Shown here in pieces: positions 25,950 to 35,739 of a DNA stretch of 64,000 nucleotides. Location: assembly GCF_031202265.1 (NCBI RefSeq), contig NZ_CP100604.1, forward strand, positions 2,276,501 to 2,340,500, in the 5' to 3' direction. Source of the stretch: Bradyrhizobium sp. Ash2021. GTDB taxonomy: Bacteria > Pseudomonadota > Alphaproteobacteria > Rhizobiales > Xanthobacteraceae. The notes under the pieces were generated by a model, which was given only the letters and a program-made list of their open reading frames with translations, was not told where the DNA came from and did no database searches. The translations under genes and the position numbers were made by a program. Numbering within the stretch: the stretch's first letter is position 1; every line of letters starts with the position of its first letter.

Positions 25950-27947
25950 ATGATCGTCGAAACCGGACATTACGCGCTCGCTCTGGCTCTCGCCGTCGCG
26001 CTGCTTCAGTCAGTTCTGCCGCTCTGGGGGACCCGCAGTGGTGATTCTGGACTCGCTTCCATTGCGGTCCCGGCCGCAATCACCCAGTTCCTATTGTTGG
26101 GCTATGCCTTCGCGGCACTGACTTACGCCCATGTGGTGTCCGACTTCAGTCTCGTAACCGTCGCCGAGAACTCGCTCACCGCCAAACCACTTGTATACAA
26201 AATCGCCGGCGTCTGGGGCAATCACGAAGGATCCATGCTGCTTTGGGTTCTGATCCTCGCGGCCTTCGGAGCGACAGTGGCGATTATCGGGCGCGGTATG
26301 GCGAGGGAACTGCGTGCCAATACGCTAGCGGTCCAAGGCTGGATATCCCTTGCCTTCCTCTGCTTCATCCTGTTCACGTCCGATCCCTTCGCGCGACGGT
26401 TTCCGGCGCCCTTCGAAGGTCAGGACCTCAATCCGCTACTTCAAGACCCGGGCCTTGCGATACACCCGCCGCTCCTTTACCTCGGTTATGTCGGTTCCTC
26501 GATCGTGTTCTCGTTCGCGGTGGCGGCGCTGATCAGCGGCCGACTAGACGCCGCTTGGGCGCGCTACGTTCGACCTTGGGTACTGATTGCCTGGATCTTT
26601 CTGACGCTTGGTATCGCCATGGGCTCGTATTGGGCCTATTACACCCTAGGCTGGGGCGGGTTCTGGTTCTGGGATCCGGTCGAGAACGCGTCGCTCATGC
26701 CCTGGCTTGCGGGTACCGCGCTCCTGCATTCGGCTGCCGTCATGGAGAAGCGCGAAGCCCTCAAGATCTGGACACTGTTCCTGGCGATACTTACATTTTC
26801 ACTATCGTTGCTAGGCACCTTCCTGGTGCGCTCAGGCGTGTTGACCTCCGTCCATTCCTTCGCAAGCGACCCAGCGCGCGGCGTCTTCATCCTGGCCATC
26901 CTGACCGCGTTCATCGGCGGCTCCCTTGCGCTTTATGCTTGGCGCGCGCCCTCGCTGAGCCAGCGTAGTCTGTTCGCGCCCGTGTCACGTGAGAGCGCGC
27001 TCGTAGTCAACAACCTGCTGCTCACCACCTGCTGCGCCACGGTGCTGACCGGCACGCTCTATCCGCTCGTGCTCCAGGCTCTGACCGGGGACACGATCTC
27101 GGTCGGCGCACCGTTTTTCAATTTGACGCTCGGTCCGCTAGCAGCGGTGATCGTTTTGCTGATGCCGCTCGGTCAGTCACTCGCCTGGAAGCGTGGCGAC
27201 CTGCTCGGTGCGGCGCAACGGGTGACGGTCGCGGCCTTTGGGGGCCTCCTGGTCGCTCTTGTGCTCGTTGCCTTCATCCGAGGCGGCCCCGCCCTTGCCG
27301 CGGTAGGTCTTGGCCTCGCCGTCTACCTCATCGCCGGTTCGTTCGTTGATGTGGCGTCGCGTATTTGGGCGCGTGGGCAGCCCGCACGAGTGATGCTGGC
27401 CCGCGCGGTCGGGCTACCGCGCTCCGCCTGGGGTGCGGCGATCGTTCACGCTGGCCTTGGCGTGACACTTATGGGCTTGGCGGCGACCGGTTGGGGCGTG
27501 GAGCGGATCGCGACTGCCAAGCTAGGGCAGGCGATTGATCTCGGCCCCTATCAGGCCACCATAGAGAATCTTCGGTCGCGACCGGGCCCGAACTATTCCG
27601 AAGTCCTGGCCCGTACGGTCATCAGCCGGGGAGGGGTGGCCGTGGCCACCGTCGAGCCCGCCAAGCGCAGCTTTCCCGCACGACAGACCACCGTCACCGA
27701 GGCAGGCATCGTGACCCTAGGTTTTGGTCAGATCTACATTTCGCTCGGGGACCAGCACCCGGATGGTTCGATCGATGCGCGCATGTTCTGGAAGCCGCTG
27801 GTGACAGCCATCTGGATCGGCGCCTTCATCATGGCATTCGGAGGGATCGTGTCGTTGTCCGATAGACGCATCCGAATCGGCTTCGCGCGCCACGCGGCTC
27901 GCGTCCGCCCTGCCGCCAACACCACAGCGCCGCAGCCCGCCGAATGA
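25950..27947 (+). CDS. ccmF: Heme lyase CcmF
   Basis: 665 residues and about 15 helices. It has the WWD-type heme-handling motif GGFWFWDPVENASLMPWLAG and conserved histidines (GVWGNHEGSML; AIHPPLLYLGY; VHSFASDP). Ligates heme to apocytochrome together with CcmH and CcmI. Its TGA overlaps the ccmH start (ATGA). Confidence 0.93.
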   Translation: MIVETGHYALALALAVALLQSVLPLWGTRSGDSGLASIAVPAAITQFLLLGYAFAALTYAHVVSDFSLVTVAENSLTAKPLVYKIAGVWGNHEGSMLLWVLILAAFGATVAIIGRGMARELRANTLAVQGWISLAFLCFILFTSDPFARRFPAPFEGQDLNPLLQDPGLAIHPPLLYLGYVGSSIVFSFAVAALISGRLDAAWARYVRPWVLIAWIFLTLGIAMGSYWAYYTLGWGGFWFWDPVENASLMPWLAGTALLHSAAVMEKREALKIWTLFLAILTFSLSLLGTFLVRSGVLTSVHSFASDPARGVFILAILTAFIGGSLALYAWRAPSLSQRSLFAPVSRESALVVNNLLLTTCCATVLTGTLYPLVLQALTGDTISVGAPFFNLTLGPLAAVIVLLMPLGQSLAWKRGDLLGAAQRVTVAAFGGLLVALVLVAFIRGGPALAAVGLGLAVYLIAGSFVDVASRIWARGQPARVMLARAVGLPRSAWGAAIVHAGLGVTLMGLAATGWGVERIATAKLGQAIDLGPYQATIENLRSRPGPNYSEVLARTVISRGGVAVATVEPAKRSFPARQTTVTEAGIVTLGFGQIYISLGDQHPDGSIDARMFWKPLVTAIWIGAFIMAFGGIVSLSDRRIRIGFARHAARVRPAANTTAPQPAE

Positions 27948-28420
27948 CCTCGCTTCGTCGCATCCTTCTGTTTTCGATCGTACTCGCAGGCCTCGCGCCC
28001 AGCTTGGCAAGGGCGGTGCAGCCGGATGAGGTCCTGCCCGACACGAAACTTGAGGCACGCGCGCGGGCTATTTCCGCCGGGCTGCGCTGCCTCGTCTGCC
28101 AAAACGAGTCGATCGACGATTCGAAAGCAGAACTCGCGCGAGATCTCCGGCTGCTGGTGCGCGAACGCCTTAATCTCGGCGAGAGCGACGAGCAGGTCAG
28201 CGCCTTTCTGGTGAAGCGTTACGGGAACTTTATCCTGCTGAAACCACCACTCGAGTTGGAAACCGCCTTCCTTTGGGGAATGCCGGCTTTGGTGCTCGTA
28301 GCGGGCGGGATTGCTCTCCTGTACGGATTGCGCCGCCGGCGGTCCACGCCGGCAGTGCCCTTAAGCCAAGCCGAGCGGGATCGGCTCGCGGCTGTGTTAG
28401 ACGCCGATACTCTGCTGTAG
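27944..28420 (+). CDS. ccmH: Cytochrome c maturation protein CcmH
   Basis: 158 residues: signal/anchor, RCLVCQNESIDDSKAELARD followed by LR (redox Cys49, Cys52), and a C-terminal helix. It reduces apocytochrome thiols in the heme lyase complex. Last plus-strand ccm gene; about 100 bp separate it from the convergent ccmB stop. Confidence 0.92.
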   Translation: MTSLRRILLFSIVLAGLAPSLARAVQPDEVLPDTKLEARARAISAGLRCLVCQNESIDDSKAELARDLRLLVRERLNLGESDEQVSAFLVKRYGNFILLKPPLELETAFLWGMPALVLVAGGIALLYGLRRRRSTPAVPLSQAERDRLAAVLDADTLL

Positions 28421-28518
28421 GCATTTCCCGATGGTCAAGCCGTCTTAGCTTCGGAGACGCGCGGAGTCGTTCCACGCCAGCGCCTCCGGAAGCACACCCT
28501 TTCCGCTGCATGCGCTCG

Positions 28519-29181
28519 TCATTCTCCCGCGCCGCGAAGTGCCGCGGCCGCGGCGATCGGAGCGAGGGCGACGGATCCGAGTCCGAGCGCGCAGAGGACC
28601 AGAAAGGGCGTCAGAAAGGGCACCGTGCCACTCTGCGCCGCAGAGACACCGAAGATCAGCACCGGTATGGCCAGTGGCACGACGAGGATCGACAGCAAAA
28701 GACCACCGCGCCGCAGCGTGACGGTAAGGGCTGCACCGATTGCTCCCAGAAAGGTGAAAGTCGGCGTACCAACCAACAACGTTGCTGCCACCGCCCAGAG
28801 CTCCGAGTCGTCCAAGTTCAACATCAGGCCAAACAAAGGCGAGAGCATCACGAGCGGCAGCCCAGTGACAAACCAGTGGGCCACGCACTTCACCAGAACA
28901 ATGAGTTCTAGCGGCGCCGGCGATAGCGACAGCTGGTCCAGCGACCCGTCCTCGTGATCCGCCTGGAACAGACGGTCAAGGCCCAATAGACTCGCGAGGA
29001 GCGCCGCTATCCACAGAATGGCTGGACCGATGCGCGACAGCAAGCGCATGTCTGGTCCGATCGCGAAAGGCACGATCGTCACGAGACTGAGGAAGAAGAC
29101 CAGGCCGAGAACTCCGCCTCCACCGATGCGACGCGCCAGCATGAGGTCGCGAAAAAAAACGACAAGGAGAATACGGATCAT
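28519..29181 (-). CDS. ccmB: Heme ABC exporter permease CcmB
   Basis: 220 residues, six helices, starting MIRILLVVFFRDLMLARRIG with the conserved LDRLFQADHEDGSLDQL loop of CcmB. Membrane part of CcmAB, which drives release of holo-CcmE. It is transcribed after ccmA, and is convergent to the rest of the ccm genes, an arrangement different from the usual ccmABC(D)G order. Confidence 0.92.
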   Translation of the reverse strand: MIRILLVVFFRDLMLARRIGGGGVLGLVFFLSLVTIVPFAIGPDMRLLSRIGPAILWIAALLASLLGLDRLFQADHEDGSLDQLSLSPAPLELIVLVKCVAHWFVTGLPLVMLSPLFGLMLNLDDSELWAVAATLLVGTPTFTFLGAIGAALTVTLRRGGLLLSILVVPLAIPVLIFGVSAAQSGTVPFLTPFLVLCALGLGSVALAPIAAAAALRGAGE

Positions 29182-29305
29182 GGCCCACGTCCGGCGTCGC
29201 CATCGCGTCGAGACCGCTCCTGAAAAACCGGAAGAGGAGCGAGACTTCTTCTCTCCCGACCTCGACGGCTACGGGGATGCCGGCCGCGCCCCAACGGGAC
29301 GCCCC

Positions 29306-29938
29306 TCACTTCGCTCCGAGCCTGACTTGGATTGTCCCCGGCAGACCGAGTGGTTCGTGGGTCGCGGCGAGCATCAATCCTCCGCTTCCGAGATGGTCGG
29401 CGACAATAGCCTTCAGCAAGGCGCGTGCGTGCCGGTCGAGCGCGGTTAGCGGCTCGTCGAGCAGCCAAAGAGGGCGATCGGCAATCAGGAGTCGGGCCAA
29501 TGCGATACGGCGACGTTGCCCCGCGGAGAGATAGCCGACAGGCAGATCGAGAACGTGGGCCAACTCCATACGGTCCAGCGCCTCTAACGGGGTTAGCCGA
29601 CCTTGCCCAAAGATTCCCACGCCGATCTCGAGGTTTTCGCGGGCGGTCAACGCCGATTTCAGCCCGTCGAGATGGCCCACGTAGTGGAGGCGCTCTGCCA
29701 GCGGCGCTGAATCCGTGGCTTCGGATTCCGCCCATGACATGCAGCCGGATCTTAGTGGCAAGAAACCGGCGATCGCGCGCAAAAGTGTGGATTTGCCCAC
29801 GCCATTGGGACCGGTCAGTTCGGCGATTTCGCCCGAGCCCAGTCGCAAAGAGACCCCGCCAAACACCACGCGCTCGCCGCGCGCGACGGATAGATCCTCG
29901 ATCAGGAAATGGCGCCGCTGCGTGATATCCATTTTCAT
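29306..29938 (-). CDS. ccmA: Heme ABC exporter ATP-binding protein CcmA
   Basis: 210 residues: Walker A GPNGVGKSTLL, signature YLSAGQRRRIALARL, Walker B PLWLLDEPLTALD. Provides ATP hydrolysis for the CcmABCD complex. ccmB starts 125 bp downstream, so the two probably form one minus-strand transcript. Confidence 0.92.
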   Translation of the reverse strand: MKMDITQRRHFLIEDLSVARGERVVFGGVSLRLGSGEIAELTGPNGVGKSTLLRAIAGFLPLRSGCMSWAESEATDSAPLAERLHYVGHLDGLKSALTARENLEIGVGIFGQGRLTPLEALDRMELAHVLDLPVGYLSAGQRRRIALARLLIADRPLWLLDEPLTALDRHARALLKAIVADHLGSGGLMLAATHEPLGLPGTIQVRLGAK

Positions 29939-30219
29939 TTCCGGTTACCCGTTGTCTCGTTCGGATCGTTTTCGAACGCCCGGTTGGACGGCTTGTCGAA
30001 ATGAACGAGTCTGGATCAGCATGATTGAGCGAAAGGCGGGGCCGTTGGGGAGAATCGCCCAAGAGGATGAGGACGTTCAGTTCTTCGGGGCTGCCCACTA
30101 TTTCAAGCCACCATCATGACAGTGGCCAAATAGGCCCAACACGGAACCGGTCGCCGCCCGAACACCAGGAGACTCAAGAAGACGGCCTTCTGCGAAGGTG
30201 GCGCTCTCAAGTACGGTTC

Positions 30220-31608
30220 TCAGGCAAGGGAGAGGGTGTCCCACGTCTCAGCGAGCGCAGCTGTGAGTTCCGCTATGTGGGCATCCCCGTGATATGGCGA
30301 CGGCGTGATGCGCAGACGCTCCGTCCCACGGGGAACGGTCGGATAGTTGATCGGCTGGATATAGATGGCGTGGCGCTCTAGAAGGCGATCGGCTGCCGCC
30401 TTGCACAATTCCGCATCGCCGACAATTACAGGCACGATGTGGGTTTCGGTCGGGAGGACTGGAAGCCCGGCGGCTAGGAGCGCCCGTTTCGTTGCGGCGG
30501 CTTGCCGTTGGTGTGCTTCGCGCTCGGCAGACGAGTGCTTCAGGTAACGAACGGACGCACGGGCTGCGGCAGCAATTGGTGGAGGGAGTGCCGTCGTGAA
30601 GATGAATCCGGGCGCGAAGCTGCGCACCGCGTCGCATATCGATCGCGACGCCGAAATATAGCCGCCAATGCAACCGAATCCCTTGGCGAGGGTACCCTCG
30701 ATCACGGTCACGCGGTGCATCACGCCGTCACGCTCGCTGATCCCGCCCCCGTGAGCGCCGTAGAGGCCGACCGCGTGAACCTCATCGAGGTACGTCATCG
30801 CGCCATACCGGTCCGCAAGGTCGCAGATGCCGCTAATCGGGGCCACATCGCCATCCATCGAGTATACGGACTCGAACACGACAAGCTTGGGGCGGTCTCC
30901 TGCCTCGCGCAGCAGCGCCTCGAGGTGACCGAGATCGTTGTGGCGGAAAATCCGCTTTTCGCAACCTGACTGACGGACGCCTTCGATGATCGAATTGTGG
31001 TTGAATGCATCAGATAAGACCACGCAGTCTGGGATCAGCTTACCGATCGTCGAGATGCTGGCCTGGTTCGATACGTAGCCGGAGGTGAAGACGAGGCTCG
31101 CTTCCTTGCCATGCAGATCAGCAAGCTCGCCCTCTAAATCAACCAAGGGCGAACTATTTCCGGCGATGTTGCGCGTTCCACCCGCTCCAGCGCCACAGCG
31201 GTGTGCCGTTGCGGTTAGCGCGCTCACGACCTCAGGATGTTGTCCCATGCCGAGATAGTCATTCGAGCACCAAACCGTGATCTCCGTAACCGTTCCGTCA
31301 GACCGGCGCCATTTGGCGGCTGGGAAGCGGCCGGAGATACGTTCGATGTCGGCGAACACGCGATAACGCTGCTCCCCGTGTAGGCGCTCAAGAGAGTCGC
31401 GGAAATGACGCTCGTACGGTTGGGCCGCACAATTGTTATCGTCCGTAGCGAACGTCCTGTTGAGCGTCGTCAACGCTCTTTGCTCCGGCACTAAATCCGC
31501 ACACAACTGTCTATTACCGACGCTTCCGTGCATCGGATGGCTTGCTTGACACTTTGCCGATACATCCAGATCGTCCATCGCAATTTCCTCTGACCGTCGC
31601 TCGACCAT
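30220..31608 (-). CDS. hemA: 5-Aminolevulinate synthase
   Basis: 462 residues; the PLP enzyme making 5-aminolevulinate from glycine and succinyl-CoA. The conserved part begins [20 protein letters not shown] (about residue 65). It has the CSNDYLGMG motif, the [11 protein letters not shown]sp, and the PLP lysine in [14 protein letters not shown] 64-residue N-terminal extension is unusual for this roughly 405-residue family; no in-frame ATG lies nearer the core, so the true start is uncertain. A TTGA-N6-TCAA dyad lies inside the extension at 31460-31473. A decayed C-terminal copy exists at 5490-5775. Confidence 0.92.
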   Translation of the reverse strand: MVERRSEEIAMDDLDVSAKCQASHPMHGSVGNRQLCADLVPEQRALTTLNRTFATDDNNCAAQPYERHFRDSLERLHGEQRYRVFADIERISGRFPAAKWRRSDGTVTEITVWCSNDYLGMGQHPEVVSALTATAHRCGAGAGGTRNIAGNSSPLVDLEGELADLHGKEASLVFTSGYVSNQASISTIGKLIPDCVVLSDAFNHNSIIEGVRQSGCEKRIFRHNDLGHLEALLREAGDRPKLVVFESVYSMDGDVAPISGICDLADRYGAMTYLDEVHAVGLYGAHGGGISERDGVMHRVTVIEGTLAKGFGCIGGYISASRSICDAVRSFAPGFIFTTALPPPIAAAARASVRYLKHSSAEREAHQRQAAATKRALLAAGLPVLPTETHIVPVIVGDAELCKAAADRLLERHAIYIQPINYPTVPRGTERLRITPSPYHGDAHIAELTAALAETWDTLSLA

Positions 31609-31699
31609 AGCGCATCACGCGGAGCACTTCGCACTTGTCTTGGTTATAATTTGCATGCCCCCTGGTTATGATCGGGCGCCGCGTGAGGCAGCTCACGTA

Positions 31700-32100
31700 T
31701 AGCCGAGCGTCTGAGTCCCTTTCGGGAAACCCACGCCCGTTCTAATGCAACTATCGCCGAGGCGGCTTTGCCGTCCTGTCCGTAGCGACGGCTGAGTTGC
31801 AGGGCTGCGAACCAGGCATAGAGACCGGTGCCTTGCGTGAGGTCCGAATAGAAAACCTCTTCGACGATGCGGCCGTCGAGCGGCTGAAGTCGTCTCATCA
31901 AGCAGCAGCGCCGGTGCGTTCTCCACGATCGCGCGTAATAGCGGGGCGCTGGCGTTGGCCGGCTGACAGGGGCACTCCGCGCTTGCTAACCGCTTTGGTC
32001 GCGGCCCGCGCACCTGGTCGAGCGAGGCCCGGCCGGACAAAGCGGATGTTCTCGAGCGTCGCGCGCGGTCGCGGCGAGGCTGGTCGCTTCAAAATTCGTT
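31700..32100 (-). pseudogene. ABC transporter ATP-binding domain remnant
   Basis: Minus strand pieces in different frames: ATLENIRFVRPG, then KRGVPLSAGQRQRPAI (signature motif), IVENAPALLLDETTSA (Walker B), and GRIVEEVFYSDLTQGTGLYA followed by WFAALQLSRRYG (C-terminus). The order fits a fused membrane-ATPase exporter of the MsbA type. Walker A and the membrane domain are gone. Confidence 0.5.
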
Positions 32101-32189
32101 TCGAGCGTATCGCTTTTGTGTCACGGCCTCGGCTTCGAAGCCTTGCATGATGCGCACAGCGCCCAGATGCAAACGCCGTCGCGATGGCG

Positions 32190-32470
32190 AGATTATCCTG
32201 GACGCTGAAGAAGCGTCACTTCGGCGAGATCGACTACACCGGCGGGGATCGGCAAAGTCGGCGATGGTTCGTTGCACACGGCACTCAGCGATGCCGCCCA
32301 TATCATGCTGACCAAGCCGCTCAAGGGCTGTTCACAACTGAAGAGCCGGGCGATGCGGACCGCCAGGCGCGTCGGCATGAGCAAGGCCAACGTGGGCTCA
32401 CCTGCCGACTGGCGGTGATCGTGCATCGCATGCTTGCCGAAGGAGCCTCCTTCAACAAGAAGCGCGCAAG
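32190..32470 (+). mobile_element. IS110-family transposase C-terminal remnant
   Basis: Pieces read TLKKRHFGEIDYTGG, then in another frame HTALSDAAHIMLTKPLKGCS followed by QLKSRAMRTARRVGMSKANV and LAVIVHRMLAEGASFNKKRA, the C-terminal order of IS110/IS1111 transposases. Frameshifted and truncated. Confidence 0.55.
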
Positions 32471-32689
32471 CAGTTTTCGGACAGGTCTCGACGACAGGTC
32501 TTTTCGAAGCGAAGTCCCTTCGCCGGAACAATGGATCGCGTTAGGCCGTGCGCTTCGCGGTGACATGACGATCACCCCGATTAGAGAGGCCAGCATTATC
32601 CTCTTCCAATCCCATCGGGTGGCGGCCTTGCGCCGACCCCGTACAGAAGCGAGATCCCGGCGAGTGGACAACGCAAAACAGTGATTGAC

Positions 32690-33184
32690 TGATCGAGGCC
32701 CGTTACAGAAGTGAAGCATTTCGGGCTGCAATGAAAGCAGCCAGTGAAGCGACGCACGAGGCAGATTCGATCGGAGAGTGGCTTTCGACATTGGTGTCGC
32801 CTGTCTGTACCGACAGCGGCCGGAAAATTGGTTTGGCCACTTCCGAAGGACCGGTTGCCCCAATTTGAAACTACAAGAACCAGAGACGTCAACGCCTCAC
32901 CTGCAGATCGCAAGAGCACCGGCTCATCAGTGAGGCCGGAGAGTGGCATTCACGCCGGCGCATCCCGAGTCATTTCGGCGTTAGGGACCAGAAGCTCCCC
33001 GTGCCAAGCATCCATAGTTCGCCGAGGCGTCATTCCCGGCTGGCATTAATTTCATGCCCCTTTATTGCTTTCGTATCTAGGCACCGACGTTAATCTAACC
33101 TGTGCGTAGTTGATGAGACCACATGCGCACGAATGCCGTCATTACCTCATTAGGCGGCGTACAGCTGGTCAGAGGAGAGAGATC
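32690..33184. other. No supported gene upstream of the P460 genes
   Basis: About 500 bp. The frames on both strands lack recognisable motifs. The promoter of the P460 operon should lie in the last 150 bp; I see no clear regulator box. Confidence 0.35.
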
Positions 33185-33823
33185 ATGAGACGCACAATAC
33201 TAGCACTGTCCGCCGTCCTCAGCGCTGGCGCTTTAGCAACCGCAGTCTACGCGCAGCAACCGCAGCTTCCACCACCCGACGATTGGCATGCCACCGGTCG
33301 CTATCTTCCTGAATACACGAAAGATGGCGACCTTATTCTGCCAAAGAACTTTCACGAATGGGTTTATGTTGGTTCGCCACTAACGCCCAATTTTCTAAAC
33401 CCTCCCCAAGCAAACTTCCCTGAATTTCATAACGTATATATCGAGCCTGGTTCCTACGAGATCTACACGAAAACGGGCGCATTTCCCGAAGGAACAATCT
33501 TCGTGAAGGAGCTGCAGCTCATGTTGCCCGCCACTGATAAGGATGGTTCGAGAGCCGAGCCATCGGGGCACGGATTCTTCCCCGGTCCCTTCAACGGGGC
33601 GGATGTGACTGTCAAGGACTCCAAGAGATATAAGGCCACCAATGGCTGGGGCTACTACAACTTCAACCACCATGAGCCCAAGGCGGCCACTGCCAAAGTC
33701 CGCCCGATCGAGGAATGCGCCTACTGCCACATTGCAAGTGCGAAACGAGATGACGTATGGACGCAGTTCTATGCATTGCTCGACCATGTACCGGTGCCGT
33801 CAGACCAGCCTATGAAAAAATAA
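33185..33823 (+). CDS. Cytochrome P460 family protein, first of tandem pair
   Basis: 212 residues: signal peptide (1-23, ending VYAQ), the family segment NFHEWVYVGSPLTPN and FPEFHNVYIEP, and a C-terminal heme c motif CAYCH (178-182). ATG 33185 follows AGGAGAGAG. Members such as the Nitrosomonas enzyme oxidise hydroxylamine, but many homologues are uncharacterised and some bind NO. A V-K-E segment (TIFVKEL) is shared with the next gene. Only 11 bp separate the two genes. Confidence 0.82.
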   Translation: MRRTILALSAVLSAGALATAVYAQQPQLPPPDDWHATGRYLPEYTKDGDLILPKNFHEWVYVGSPLTPNFLNPPQANFPEFHNVYIEPGSYEIYTKTGAFPEGTIFVKELQLMLPATDKDGSRAEPSGHGFFPGPFNGADVTVKDSKRYKATNGWGYYNFNHHEPKAATAKVRPIEECAYCHIASAKRDDVWTQFYALLDHVPVPSDQPMKK

Positions 33824-33834
33824 GGAAAACCGCG

Positions 33835-34404
33835 ATGAAATTCCTCAGAAGTGCGGCCGTAGCGTCCGCGTCGTTCATCGTCGTGACCGTCGGGTGCCTT
33901 GTCTCACAGCCCGCAGATAGCCAGCCCGCCGCTGCGCAAGAACAACTCGTTGATGCGGCGGGCAACATTCATATCCCGAAGAACTACCGAACCACTTACG
34001 AATTCCTTGGGAGCTGGTCTGTTGCAGGTGATAAGGGCGCTAAAGGGATGCACGTCGTCTACGCGTCGCCCGGATCTGTCGCTGCCTATCGCGCCACCGG
34101 CAAGTTCCCTGATGGCTCGATTCTAGTGAAGGAAGTCTACGACGCGGCCACTTCGGATATGACGACTGGGACGGTCAGCCATCAAGACATTCTCAAAGGC
34201 TGGTTCATGATGGTGAAGGACAGTAAGAACAGCCACCCCGATAATAAGCTATGGGGCAACGGTTGGGCTTGGTCGTGGTTCGACGCAAATAACCCGGTGA
34301 AAACAACCTCAACGAACTTTCGGTCAGATTGTCTAGGCTGCCACATCCCTGCCAAGGCGACTGACTGGATCTATGTGCAAGGCTATCCCGGACTGAAGAA
34401 GTGA
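33835..34404 (+). CDS. Cytochrome P460 family protein, second of tandem pair
   Basis: 189 residues: signal peptide with a Cys near residue 21 (TVGCLVSQ, so a lipoprotein is possible), the family core KNYRTTYEFLGSW, FPDGSILVKEVYD, GWFMMVKDSK, GNGWAWSWFD and heme c motif CLGCH (166-170). It is about as long as typical cytochrome P460 and shares architecture but not close identity with its neighbour, suggesting an old duplication. A strong stem-loop follows 8 bp after the stop. Confidence 0.82.
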   Translation: MKFLRSAAVASASFIVVTVGCLVSQPADSQPAAAQEQLVDAAGNIHIPKNYRTTYEFLGSWSVAGDKGAKGMHVVYASPGSVAAYRATGKFPDGSILVKEVYDAATSDMTTGTVSHQDILKGWFMMVKDSKNSHPDNKLWGNGWAWSWFDANNPVKTTSTNFRSDCLGCHIPAKATDWIYVQGYPGLKK

Positions 34405-34411
34405 CTTGCGG

Positions 34412-34446
34412 CTAGGGACGCGCCCGACGACTAGGCGCGTCCCTAG
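34412..34446 (+). terminator. Perfect 13-bp stem-loop after the P460 pair
   Basis: CTAGGGACGCGCC and its exact complement are separated by a 9-base loop. There is no T run after it, so it may act as an RNA-stabilising or factor-dependent terminator at the end of the two-gene P460 transcript. Confidence 0.7.
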
Positions 34447-34517
34447 TGATCGTTAGCCAACTTCGCTTGAATGCTACCGGACGTGGGTAAAACTGGATGC
34501 AGAAAAAAGGTGGCATC

Positions 34518-35612
34518 ATGAAACCTAGCAAAAAGCTCGACAGATGTATTTATGGATCGATGATGATTTTTGTGGTGTCGTTTTCGGCACCACAAGGGAG
34601 TCTAGCGGCCAATCCAGCTGCCGACAAAAAAATCACAAAGCAATTCCTTATGTCGGGCCAAGTGGACCTCGTACGAGAGGTGGTGACGCTGCCGCTCCAT
34701 CGAGGGCGTCTTTCTTCGGGAGAAACCGTTTGGTTCGTGCTTACCGACGTAAGTGATTTTGCTACTTCGAAAAAGATGGGGCTCACATGGGCGCCGAGTC
34801 TCGCTAAGGCCAAAGACCTGACGAGCACACGGGTTGGGGAAATGGACGGCTCTGGTAACCTCACGTTCAAATCGGGCCGGATCGATTTCTCGCCGTCCCA
34901 AAGCTTAGTGGTCGGAGAGGCGCCCAAAGTCTATCCTCCTAAAACGGCCCGAGCCGGGTCTGTCGGGGATGCGCACTACAGCCCATTGGTTCGGGTGACG
35001 AACAGTGAGGACATTGTCTTTAATGCTCCGGTCATCGCGTTCAATGTCGGACCCGAGAAACTCTCGTTCTGCAACGGCCGTCCTGATTACTCTGTCGTGA
35101 CGGACTCCGTGGCGAGCATCTGTCCTGATAAGGGCACCGTTGACTTGAAACTTCGGTTTGGCTTCGCGAACGGTAAACACCTGCGTTATCTTAGTTTTGA
35201 CGCCAACTCCGAGGAGTCGGCCACGCTGGAGTCGTCCACCTTTGCGCCGGCGGAAAGCGACATTCTTCAGAGCGGCGCGACCGAGGTGATCTATACGATC
35301 GTGAACGGCAAGATGGGTGTGAAAGATCCGAACCGCCAGGGGCTTGACAGCGCCCTCAGCGGGGAGGGGCCCTCGCTCGACATCCTCGCGCACTTCAAGG
35401 AGATCAGCGCCGGATACTCTCCGATGTGGGACGTACGACTGGCCGAGTGGACCAAGGAGGCTATCTCGAAGGATCAACGGAAACTGATCACTGATGGCGA
35501 CGATCTCGAAGCCAAAAGTGCGTCAGGCTTACTGGTGAGCCCTGCGGGGGGGCCGGTGAAGACGACGGGGAATCTGGTGAATTGTCCGGTGGTAGGCTTC
35601 ACCAACGAATAA
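34518..35612 (+). CDS. Exported protein of unknown function beside P460 genes
   Basis: 364 residues from ATG 34518 (AAAGGTGG upstream; ATG 34497 is an alternative). The N-terminus is a signal peptide (SMMIFVVSFSAPQGSLAANP). The rest is soluble, without CXXCH, and includes FVLTDVSDFATSKKMGLTWA, PVIAFNVGPEK and two Cys near 180-200 (LSFCNGRPDY; ASICPDKG). I do not recognise the family. The stem-loop suggests a separate transcript from the cytochromes. Confidence 0.65.
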   Translation: MKPSKKLDRCIYGSMMIFVVSFSAPQGSLAANPAADKKITKQFLMSGQVDLVREVVTLPLHRGRLSSGETVWFVLTDVSDFATSKKMGLTWAPSLAKAKDLTSTRVGEMDGSGNLTFKSGRIDFSPSQSLVVGEAPKVYPPKTARAGSVGDAHYSPLVRVTNSEDIVFNAPVIAFNVGPEKLSFCNGRPDYSVVTDSVASICPDKGTVDLKLRFGFANGKHLRYLSFDANSEESATLESSTFAPAESDILQSGATEVIYTIVNGKMGVKDPNRQGLDSALSGEGPSLDILAHFKEISAGYSPMWDVRLAEWTKEAISKDQRKLITDGDDLEAKSASGLLVSPAGGPVKTTGNLVNCPVVGFTNE

Positions 35613-35739
35613 TCTCCGGGCCACAATACTGCGCTCACCCTGTTCATGCGGGATAGATGGCCTATATGCTGGAAGGGATCGACTGGCGGAATCCACAACT
35701 GAGCTGTCGACCGAGAAGCGCGGGCTGAGCCCAAAATCC

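Noticed and set aside
31460..31473. A proven FixK box for hemA
   Set aside because: It is inside the annotated coding frame with no start codon suitably downstream; one such dyad is expected by chance, so it is listed only as a lead.
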